A stretch of 24,736 bases of DNA from Chara braunii (taxonomy: Eukaryota; Streptophyta; Charophyceae; Charales; Characeae): assembly GCA_003427395.1 (NCBI GenBank), contig BFEA01000180.1:1298513-1323248 (forward strand). Direction: 5' to 3'. How positions within the stretch are numbered: position 1 is the first letter of the stretch; each line of letters opens with the position of its first letter. Both the position numbers and the translations under genes were made by a program. This document shows, in pieces, positions 9,959 to 17,662 of the stretch. The notes under the pieces are model-generated. The model did not search any database. It was given only the letters and a program-made list of their open reading frames with translations, and was not told the origin of the DNA.

Positions 9959-11210
9959 CTGAGCTCCTCTAAGTTGATATGGGCTCAGTGCTGTGTTTTA
10001 TTTATGTTTGCTGGGTTGAGTGTATGATCTTTGAGGGCTGGGCCTATCCTAAGTTGGACGGACCGGTCGCTGTTTTTTTTTGTGGGGTTTCTGAACAGGA
10101 GGATGGGCACCCTAAGTTGGGAGGACCCAGAATCCTGATGTTTCTTTTGTGGGTTGCTGAAAACAGGACTGGGGATATTCTAAGTTGCGTAGACCCAGTT
10201 CTGTATGTGTTTTCTTCTGAGGGAAACGAAGGCATAAGAATGAGCGTACCCTTAAGTTAGGGCGGCTGAGTCATAAGCCATGAACAAGATGGTTAACCAA
10301 AGTATAGAAATTCGATATATATTATATGAACTTATACCATCTAGCAGACCGGGCACCCTAAGTTGGGAAAGCCAGTCAGTAAGTCAGGTAGAACAAGAAG
10401 AGAAGAGAGATGAATGAAGAATATAATGGAGGTAACTCGGGCAGGCTGAGCGTACCCTTAAGTTAGGGCGGTTCAGTCTTATGCTCGTAATAATACAAAG
10501 GTGCAGAGAGTTAGTATAAATCTGCTTTTATTTTCCCTTCTAAACACAAGGCAGGATTGGATGTCTCCCTAAGTTGGGTACGTCTGATCATCTGCCTAAT
10601 AAGAGAGAAACATATGAAGTTTGTGTAAGTGTATCCATGGTTGTTCTCTTATATTGTTGTTACGAAGGCTACGCGTACCCTTAAGTTAGGGCGGCTTAGT
10701 CACACGTCGTTTGTGATTGTTTAGGCAGGTCAGCCGTACCCTTAAGTTAGGGCGGCCTGGTCGTATTGTCTTATGTACCTAAAATTGTTTAAGCTAGCTA
10801 GGCGTACCCTTAAGTTAGGGCGGCCTAATGATATACTTTTGTCGTTGATGTTATGTAGGTTGGACGTACCCTTAAGTTAGGGCGGTCTGACCATTCGTCG
10901 TTCGTGCTTGTTTTAGGCAGATTAGGCACACCCCCAGGTTGGGGCAGCCTAATCCTATGCGCTATGTAACCCTGTTTAAAGCTGGCTAGACATACCCTTA
11001 AGTTAGGGCAGTCTAGTTTATGCTTCATGTCGTCAGTTCAAGCAGAAGTCAGGTGTACCCTTAAGTTAGGGCGGTCTGGTCATATGTTTTATGACTCGAG
11101 TTTATCTGGTGTTGGGCATACCCTTAAGTTAGGGCAGTCCAGTTGTGTGTGCTTTACTTGTTTACTTAGGCAGGTTGGGCATACCCTTAAGTTAGGGCCT
11201 TGTCTGATCC
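9959..11210 (+). repeat. Array of 17 stem-loops with a conserved TAAGTT loop
   Basis: AAGTT (AGGTT in copy 13) starts at 9971, 10051, 10114, 10182, 10254, 10360, 10460, 10571, 10683, 10744, 10812, 10874, 10936, 11000, 11063, 11126 and 11189. The mature form is 35 nt: an 8-base arm, (G/A)TA, CCCT, loop TAAGTT, AGGG, C(G/A), and an 8-base arm that pairs with the first. Arms differ from copy to copy yet mostly pair: CTGAGC/GCTCAG in copy 1, ACTGGG/CCCAGT in copy 4, GGTTGGAC/GTCTGACC in copy 12, GATTAGGC/GCCTAATC in copy 13. Copies 2 and 5 pair weakly. In copy 13 CCCT/AGGG has become CCCC/GGGG, a compensatory change. Spacers are unrelated to poorly related. No protein frame runs through the array. 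Confidence 0.9.
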
Positions 11211-11572
11211 TATGCCATAAGCAAGGGGGTTTACTAAGGGGAAAAACTGAATGATCTGGGATTGTGAGAGATGTTTGTTTATGCATGCTTGTGGGCTCTC
11301 ACTTGGGGCGTCTTTTTGATAGGTTAGCTGCTTAGACGCTTGCCAAGTGCTGGAGCCGTAGGTAGATAAGATGGATGATGGGAGGGAGGACTTGGGATGA
11401 AGATAGGACAGACCCTGCTAGGAGTTAGGATCAATGCTGGCCCACAGTCTCATCTAGAGGTCGTGTTGGCTGTCATTGATCCTGAATCGTTAAGCAGGTG
11501 TCAGAAGTTAGTCGTAAGTATAGCTGCTTTGTCTTTTCTGTCTTTTCAGCTCTGTATAAATCTTGACAGCCT

Positions 11573-11693
11573 CCTTTTCCTATGGGAAGCGCTGCCGAAA
11601 TTTTTACAAATCTGAAAGAGTTAGTCATTTTTGAGCTTGTAAAAATTATGAAAAGGCACTTTTCCTACGGGAAGCGGTGCCGAAATTTCGTAG
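11573..11693. repeat. Two 30-bp direct copies with an 11-bp inverted repeat
   Basis: CTTTTCCTA(T/C)GGGAAGCG with a following TGCCGAAATTT occurs near 11573 and 11659. Between them AATTTTTACAA (11599-11609) and TTGTAAAAATT (11637-11647) form a perfect 11-bp inverted repeat. Confidence 0.75.
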
Positions 11694-11888
11694 AATTTGA
11701 GGAGTTAGAATATTTTTCAGCTAGCGGCTACTTAGCAGATCTATCCTGGATAGAGGAGATGTTCAGTGGCCCGGTACTAGTAGAGGAGCTAGGTTACGAC
11801 ATAGGGAGTATTCGCCTTCCTTGGCATAAACACATTAGTGTTTCTTTGGCCTGTACTGTGATGCAGGTGTCCGTATTTCACCTGAAGG

Positions 11889-11965
11889 CTTGACCTGATC
11901 AGCCTTATCCTTCAAAAGGATCACTTTTCTGTTATCACTGATAACAGGTCGGTGCCGATTCGTCG
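11889..11965. repeat. Series of four short hairpins
   Basis: In order: GGCT..AGCC, ATCCTT-CAA-AAGGAT, CTGTTATCA-C-TGATAACAG (11929-11947) and CCGA-TTCG-TCGG. The last has a TTCG (UUCG) loop, a very stable tetraloop sequence in RNA. Confidence 0.7.
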
Positions 11966-12340
11966 GTTTACGACTCAACCTTCCTACCTTCCCTGCACCT
12001 CAACCTAAGGCTTTGGCCCTTGCCAGGATTTATGTGTTTTTCTTCGGGTTTCACCCAGCTTCTTTATAAATGGCCATTCTGTAAAGACTGAGTAATTTTG
12101 TTGAGGATTGGTGGGAACACAGTGGGGCTTGTGTGCATAAGGCAGGGTGTGAGCTGCAGAAAGTTGGAAAGTTGACCCCTTTAGCGTGTGTGATGTTGTT
12201 TGAATGTTGTGTATATGATTGCAGGTATGTATGGAAGAGTGTCATTTGAGTCATGATGAGTGATTATGTATTGGATTCAGATGGGCAAACCACACAACTG
12301 TCGTGAGAGTGAACTACCCCACAACCCTGTTGTTTGAGTA

Positions 12341-12376
12341 AGATTGTTCTTTTCTCGTAGATTGTTCTTTTCTCGT
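12341..12376. repeat. Perfect 18-bp tandem duplication
   Basis: AGATTGTTCTTTTCTCGT is repeated head to tail without a change. Confidence 0.95.
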
Positions 12377-12695
12377 TCTGGTAGTGGGATAATCTAAGTA
12401 GGCGTACGTAACCCTCACAGGGCTACGCGACCGCACGCCCGCGTCCTTTCTTATTCAATGTTGATCAGGTGGTAGGACGACTGCCTCAAGTCTGGAATTC
12501 AAGGTCTTTGTCCGGGACGGTCCAGGGCCTAGGCATAATCCTAACGATGTTTTTTTGATGATGTTAGGAGTACTTGTTCTTCATCCTTGTTGAGATTTAT
12601 TTTTGGTGGAACGATAAAGTTCCGGGCGGAAAGATCAGTGTGGTGCTGGTGATGCGTCAGGCAACTCACCACCGCTCCGAATTCCTTCCCGCCCT

Positions 12696-12756
12696 AGGGA
12701 CCATCTTACCCCGCACCCGTCGGGGCACCTCAGGGTGCAGAAGATGGTAAGGCCCT
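12696..12756. repeat. Three-way-junction-like inverted repeat
   Basis: An outer stem ACCATCTT (12700-12707) / AAGATGGT (12741-12748) encloses two arms: CCCCG / CGGGG (12709-12725) and CACC / GGTG (12726-12737). A further AGGG / CCCT pair (12696-12699, 12753-12756) lies outside. Confidence 0.75.
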
Positions 12757-13109
12757 CAAGCCGGTTTTGCGCTCACTAAAGGTTTACCCCCCTTAGCGCT
12801 TGCTTTAGCCGACAACTGAGCGTCGAGAGCGACCCCATGGCTCAAACGAGGCCACTAGAGTATGGGCACTACATAGTGCGCCGACATCACGATTGCTCAC
12901 GCAAAATCTGCATTGTTGGTCGGTATGCGTAGGTCCCGCGTCCGCGCGGTTTTATGTTAACCCATGCGCGCGACACTTACCTGTTTCAGCTCTTGGAAAG
13001 TTATGGGTCAGGCGGCGAGGACAAAAGCGCGTAATAGCCTATAAGCCCGGGTTTTCGGTATCGCGAAGCGACGCATGGGCGAAGCACCAGCCCCAGTCGA
13101 CCTATGGGA

Positions 13110-13123
13110 GTCCGTGTACGGAC
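13110..13123. repeat. Hairpin GTCCGT-GT-ACGGAC
   Basis: A perfect 6-bp inverted repeat, extended outward to about 12 bp with one wobble and one mismatch. Confidence 0.7.
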
Positions 13124-13230
13124 CTCCATCGTCCCGGACATCGGGTAGCCTATGGGTCTGATTTCGAGCCTCCTCCGCGCGTGTCGCTCGTGTCAGCCTA
13201 CCCCTTCCGTTCGAGGAGGCCATCAGAGCA

Positions 13231-13237
13231 TATAAGT
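13231..13237 (+). promoter_or_regulatory. TATA-like box inside the insertion
   Basis: TATAAGT follows GAGCA in a GC-rich context and precedes a purine-rich segment, similar to the LTR promoters in the window. No transcript start can be read from the sequence, so this is only a candidate. Confidence 0.3.
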
Positions 13238-13322
13238 TGGGATATGGGCTAGGTAGAGAGTGGAGAGGGGGTGGCTTTCTCTTTACTTTTGCAGTTGTGT
13301 CCTCCTTAAAGTTTTCATGGTT

Positions 13323-13534
13323 GGACGTTGTAGTCCGTGGTAGCCGTCAAAGTCAAACCCCTTGAGTTTGGCTACCACGACAGCCCTGAAGCTGTCTACG
13401 CAACCCCTCTGCAGAAGAGGGTGTGGTCGTCAACCGCGCATGGCGGTTGTCTAGCGCTGAGAAGGTAACCCCTCAAAGCGCTTGTCAGCCAACACTTGAG
13501 TGTCGAAAACGACCCTCGAGATTGTCAAGGGTCG
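13323..13534. repeat. Eight hairpins laid nearly end to end
   Basis: Stems in order: GGAC/GTCC (13323-13336), GTGGTAGCC/GGCTACCAC (13337-13378), GACAGC/GCTGTC (13379-13396), CCCTCT/AGAGGG (13405-13421), CAACCGC/GCGGTTG (13431-13449), AGCGCT/AGCGCT (13453-13482), ACACT/AGTGT (13492-13503) and CGACCCT/AGGGTCG (13510-13534). All are perfect in the stems given. The tight packing suggests a structured transcript or a hairpin-based repeat. Confidence 0.8.
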
Positions 13535-14182
13535 CGCGGTTATGAGTATCATGTAGTACCCCATCAGCGCGAGTGCTTGCATATGCCCGCATGGCTGGTC
13601 GATATGAGGAGGCCGTGCGTTCGCCCGGCTCTTATACAAAAATCCAGCGTGCAGTACCTATCTGAGTCTCGCGGCATAAATTTATGGGTCGGATACTGAA
13701 GGGACTAGGAGTATTGTTGTGTAGTGGTGTTGTTTGTAGTGGTTGTTTTGTGTGTCTTCGTGTGTTATGCGTGGTAAGCGTGAGTATTGTGGTGTAACGC
13801 GTGGTGTGTGTAGCGCGTCCTAGTCGACCGGCGTCGGATAGTGTTTGGGACTTCATCCCCCCAGTGCGTCGATTCGCGTACGGGTTCGATTTTTGGGCGT
13901 TCGACCGTGCGTAACCCCCTATGCTACAGCGAACGAGAAACGCCCTCGGCTGGGCCACCTCTGCAATTGCATACGAAAAGCCTTCGCATGTGGTTCGGTA
14001 GCTCGGCAGGGATACGCCCACCTAAGGGATGGTGACAGCTCCCGCAGGTGGAGGTAAGCGGTGCCTCGCGTGACCCTGTCCTGTCGTAGGGGCTCGCGAG
14101 AGGTACGGTTGGCGCACTCAGCCGGAGCGGCAAACGCTCTCCGCGACAAGTCCTGCATAATCCTGCGTGACGCGGCCGGGAG
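13535..14182. other. Non-coding right arm of the insertion
   Basis: An open frame starts at ATG 14061 and runs into gag, but everything before 14213 belongs to the insertion, so that start is fortuitous. A TG/GTGT-rich stretch lies at 13705-13815. Weak hairpins continue, such as GTACGG / CCGTGC around 13876 and GAGCG-GCAAA-CGCTC near 14125. Confidence 0.45.
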
Positions 14183-14199
14183 GGTCCCCGTGCGGGACC
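14183..14199. repeat. Right subterminal hairpin of the insertion
   Basis: GGTCCC, a five-base loop, GGGACC; it ends 13 bp before the CGACA terminus, mirroring the hairpin next to the left end. Confidence 0.8.
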
Positions 14200-14212
14200 G
14201 ATGCGCTCGACA

Positions 14213-14217
14213 GCGTT
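14213..14217. repeat. Right copy of target duplication GCGT(T)
   Basis: Matches 5052-5056. Keeping one copy and removing the insertion gives uninterrupted gag codons, which supports the boundary. Confidence 0.75.
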
Positions 14218-15471
14218 CAATACGGCTGGGGTTCAGGGAGTTTGCACGGGAATTAGTGGGCACGGTGGGCTTAGAGGTAAAAGCCCGCCTGGAGAACACG
14301 GAGCGTTTTTGCACAGGCGCCAGGCTGGCGGCGCCCAAGGGGGAAGAAGTACGCCCTCGTAGAGAGCCTGTCAAAGTCAAGTTTCCCGATTCCTACAGTG
14401 GGAACAGGGAGGAGAACTTTGACAACTGGGAGGCCAATGTCAAAACCTATGTGCACTTGCAAATGGTCTATCGAGATGAGCACGTTTTAATAGCCATCCA
14501 CGCCCTGAAAGAGGAAGCCGCCAGTTTTGCCCGTTCCCTGGTCCGTGTCGCAAATTGCAACGACAATTTGGTTGCTTATTCTGCCTTCACTCCCCTCAAC
14601 GACTTTCTCAAGTTGCCAAGAGAACGGTTTGTTGACGTGACCCGTAGTGTCAAGGCGTCTGATAAATTGCAAACCATCCACTCCCGCCAGTGGAAGAGTG
14701 CTAGGGCCTTTAAGGGGGTAATGGATGAGTTAGTTGTCGTCCCTGACCATGGGGTCACTGAGACCCAACTGGTCAATCTCTTCTACCGCGCTATGCCCGA
14801 ACAGTTGTGCGGGCACTTCTTTGAAAAGAGTTAGCAACCTACCATGACCTACGACGCTTTGAGCAGGGAAGTGGTAGCGTTTGAGGCAAGGTCCGCGTCA
14901 GTTTCCACTTTCTGGCACAAGGACCTGGACAAGGGAAAAAAAGTGGAAGGGTTGCACTACCTCTGGACAGGTTAAGACCAATGATCGTTTGATCCTTTAG
15001 TCAGATGAGGATAGTGTCGACGAGGTCCCCTACGAGCAGATAGAGTGGGGCCTAGATGCGGAGCAAGAAGACAGTGGCGCCAGTCAGGGGAGGGAGGCCG
15101 CAAGGAAGAGGAGGAGGCCAGGGCCAAGGGGTCGGGCCTCAGGTGGCCGTTCCCAGGGCGATCAGGGGGTTGGTGGTAGAGGAGGAAATCGCCAAGCGGG
15201 AGGAAGGGGTCAAGGTCCCCCGCAAAACCGTTCTGGTAACCGTTCACCTAATAGGGGTAATAGGTCACCCTATTGGAGAGGTGGTTGGCACCCGGGTCTG
15301 CCACAGGGCCGACCTTGGGAGGATTTGGGCCTGGACCAGCGTGTTTGGCAGCAGTGTGTGGACCAGGGGCAGTGCGTATTTTGCGATGACCCTGGCCACA
15401 TCATTCGATTTTGTCCAAAATATAGAGAGGCCCGATGGGCTGCCCAGCAGGCAAAAGGCAGCCGCCGGTAG
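14213..15471 (+). pseudogene. gag: gag, C-terminal part with zinc knuckle (broken)
   Basis: Continues gag from 5055. The segment at 14370-14830 (KVKFPDSYSG.., then a long helical region) is the retrotransposon gag capsid-like domain. TAG at 14832-14834 interrupts it; the frame continues through TYDALSREVVAFEA. A run of seven A at 14936-14942, probably six originally, shifts the frame to one that reads on through another TAG (14998-15000), an acidic then Arg/Gly-rich basic region, and a CCHC zinc knuckle at 15373-15414 (C-x2-C-x4-H-x4-C, CVFCDDPGH..C) that would bind element RNA. This frame closes at TAG 15469-15471, where a lost base would have led on into protease. In related elements gag and pol are usually one long frame. 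Confidence 0.85.
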
Positions 15472-16286
15472 GGGTCGCAACTGCCCCTACCATAAGGCCA
15501 TGTGGGGAAACGAGCGCGAGCCGGCAAGAAACTCCCACACCACATGAGCCTATGGCAGAGGTTGCAGGCCGGTGCCCAGATAGTTGTCCAGAGACTGCTT
15601 GTGTTAGAGTCTCTCTAGGCACCTCCCTCACAGGCGTGGCCGGCGAGTTGAAGGAGAGAATGCCCGCCTGGGCCAAGATGAAAAAGGAGAGTAAAGGACA
15701 ACTAGTGTTAGTAGATGTAGAAGTTTTTAGAAGCAGAGTAGGAACCCTTATAGATTCAGGGGCTACCCGTAGTTATATTAGTCATAGAGCGCTGAGGAAG
15801 TTGAGGCTAGGGTTAAAAGTCCAAAAGTTAGAAGACCCCATATTAAGTGTCCTCGCAGACAACCGCACTATTCGTGTTGAGGACTACGTAGAGGGAGTCC
15901 AGGCGTATTTCCGCCTAGAGAAAGATGGGAAAGTGGATAAATTTCTCCATTCCCTGACTCTCCTCGTACAGGATGACCTTCCTTTTGATATAGTCCTAGG
16001 TATGGACTGCGGAGAGGCAGCAGGGGCCACACTCCACTTGAGAGAGCATGAGTGTAGGCTCCCTAGCCCGTCAGGCGAGATTAAGACTGCCTGTCTGTTC
16101 CATGCGTCAGGTGTAGATAACACCCTGGCACATTGCTGTCTCAGTGCTCCTACGTTTGCTCGATTGGTGAAAAAGGAGAAATTAGAGGAACAGGTCTTCG
16201 TAGTTTACGTCAGGCCTGTTACTGAAAGGAAGAGAAGCCCATTGACCCAACTATTGCCAAGCTGTTGGAACAGTTTAAGGACTTAG
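15435..16286 (+). pseudogene. pol: Retroviral-type aspartic protease region of pol (broken)
   Basis: The frame from 15435 carries the catalytic signature IDSGATRSY with DSGA at 15753-15764, and later FDIVLGMDCG (around 15985-16015), the second conserved strand of retropepsin-type proteases. It would have cut the gag-pol polyprotein. The region before about 15650 is Pro/Thr-rich linker. There is no independent start: the frame joins the zinc-knuckle frame by a missing base near 15435-15471. At its end, around 16225-16240, another missing base moves the reading into the RT frame, so the residues from there to TGA/TAG at 16286 are out of frame. The catalytic Asp itself is intact. Confidence 0.85.
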
Positions 16287-17662
16287 CAAAGCCGCCGACA
16301 GGAGTAGTGCCGCGGTCGATCCAGCATCGTATAGAGATAGAGCCTGGCAGTAGAACTCCCAAAGGAGCAGTGTACAGGATGTCCCTGCAGGAGCTGGAGG
16401 AGCTGCGTAAGCAACTAGACGAGCTCCTAGAGAAGGGTTGGATTAGGCCCAGTTCGTCTCCATTTGGAGCACCAGTTTTGTTCGTCCCCAAGAAGGAGGG
16501 AGAGCTTAGAATGTGTATTGATTATAGAGGTCTCAATGCCATCACAGTGAAGAATGCAGAGCCGTTGCCCCGTATAGATGATCTTTTAGACCGGGTGCAG
16601 GGATGCAAGTATTTTTCAAAGATAGATTTGAAGTCCGGATATCATCAAATAGAGGTCCATCCTGATGATGAGTATAAGACCGCATTCCGGAGTAGGTATG
16701 GGCACTATGAGTTTATAGCCATGCCCTTTGGACTAACAAACGGGCCAACGACCTTTCAACGTTGTATGAATGACCTGTTTAGGCCGTGGTTAGATAGATT
16801 TGTAGTAGTGTACTTAGATGATATTCTAGTATTCAGCAAGACCCTCCAAGAGCATCAGGGTCATCTGAGGCAGGTCTTGGAGAAGTTGAGAGAAGCTAAC
16901 TTCAAGATCAACCCGAAGAAGTGCGAATGGGCAAAGACCCAAGTTTTGTACTTAGGCCACGTCTTAGACGGAGACGGCATTAAGCCAGAGGATAGCAAAA
17001 TCGCAGCGATTAGGGATTGGTCTACGCCCCGCACGCTGACAGAGTTGCGATCGTTCTTAGGCCTAGCAAACTACTACAGGAAGTTTGTGAGAAACTTCTC
17101 TACCATCGCTGCACCCCTTCGCAGATTCCTGAAGAAAGAAACAATCTGGAAGTGGGATAAGGACTGCACGTCTGCCATGAAGAAGTTGAAGCAGGCGTTG
17201 ATAGAGTATCCAGTCCTTAAGGTCGCCGATCCATCCTTACCTTTCATTGTTACCACTGACGCAAGCCAGTATGGCATAGGTGTTGCACTACAGCAAGACG
17301 ATGGCAGCGGAGATAGACCCGTAGAGTTCGTGTCTGCTACGATGCCTTCAGAGAAGGTAGCGACATCCACCTATGAGAGGGAACTCTATGCTCTTAGGCA
17401 AGCACTAGAACACTGGAAGCACTACTTGCTTGGGAGGCACTTCAAAGTCTATTCAGACCACGAGACGTTAAGGTGGTTGAAGACGCAGGCCAAGATGACA
17501 CCTAAGTTGACCAGGTGGGCCGCCGAGATAGACCAGTACGACTTTGAGCTCAAGCCAGTTAAGGGCAAGTACAATGTAGTTGCGAATGCTCTAAGTAGGA
17601 GGTCAGACTACTTTGGGGCGATAGTCCATTATCTGGATATAGGGAAGGAGGCATATGTGTAG
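16240..17662 (+). pseudogene. pol: Reverse transcriptase and RNase H of pol (broken)
   Basis: RT motifs are in order: FVPKKEGELRMCIDYRGLN, YFSKIDLKSGYHQI, a variant of the usual MPFGLTNAPATFQ (here TNGPTTFQ), and the active-site YLDD at 16811-16822, followed by the thumb and connection (LGHVL, LRSFLGLANYYRKF). RNase H follows with TTDAS (Asp at 17258-17260), YERELYAL and YSDHETL (Asp at 17456-17458). The fourth catalytic position, normally VADALSR, reads VANALSR (17585-17587, GAT to AAT), so RNase H is likely inactive. The frame ends at TAG 17660-17662, where the following codons plainly continue the protein, so the stop is a nonsense change, most simply from CAG. Confidence 0.95.

Larger units (their letters stand above)
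11211..12690. other. Non-coding stretch with small hairpins
   Basis: The open frame at 11582-11893 (103 aa) has no recognisable domain and overlaps repeats, so I do not call it a gene. Visible structures: repeated blocks near 11573 and 11659, a hairpin series at 11889-11965, an 18-bp tandem duplication at 12341-12376, and a hairpin at 12402-12428 (GCGT, CCCT / AGGG, ACGC) that resembles the stem-loop array without its TAAGTT loop. Confidence 0.45.
12780..13690. repeat. Pair of diverged direct repeats (12780-13010, 13448-13690)
   Basis: Aligned landmarks in the same order: GGT..ACCCC, AGCGCTTG, AGCC.ACA.CTGAG.GTCGA.A.CGACCC, GGTCG.TATG.G.AGG, CGCG, and TTATGGGTC. The copies are heavily diverged and start about 665 bp apart. 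Each contains hairpins, including GCACTA-CA-TAGTGC at 12866-12879 in the first. Confidence 0.55.
5056..14212. mobile_element. 9.16-kb hairpin-rich insertion in gag, class unknown
   Basis: Boundaries come from the host gag: codons for ALR end at 5055 and SIRLGF continues from 14217, with GCGT(T) duplicated on both sides. The ends are TGTCG and CGACA, a 5-bp inverted terminal repeat starting TG and ending CA. A hairpin lies next to each end (5061-5090 and 14183-14199). I see no long terminal repeats, no primer binding site, no transposase and no convincing gene. It carries a GA microsatellite, several tandem repeats, a 17-copy stem-loop array and many other inverted repeats. TG..CA ends with a 4-5 bp duplication fit either a large non-autonomous LTR-type derivative or an integrase-type (Ginger-like) DNA transposon. 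Multiple nested events inside it are possible. Confidence 0.8.

Noticed and set aside
9959-11210. CRISPR array
   Set aside because: Repeats are not identical, spacers vary in length and are partly related, there are no cas genes and the context is eukaryotic.
11582-11893. 103-aa frame as a small gene
   Set aside because: It overlaps direct and inverted repeats and has no recognisable domain.
12463-12530. Possible tRNA gene (GGTGGTAGGACGACTGCC..)
   Set aside because: No acceptable B box and no acceptor stem; cloverleaf cannot be drawn.
14061-14212. ATG at 14061 as the gag start
   Set aside because: The bases before 14213 belong to the insertion; the true gag start is at 4376.
5056-14212. 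Helitron interpretation of the insertion
   Set aside because: It has a target duplication and lacks the TC..CTRR ends and AT insertion of Helitrons.
17503-17522. CACCTAAGTTGACCAGGTG in RT as an 18th member of the stem-loop family
   Set aside because: It lies in conserved coding sequence (PKLTRW), outside the insertion, and has a different loop; coincidence.
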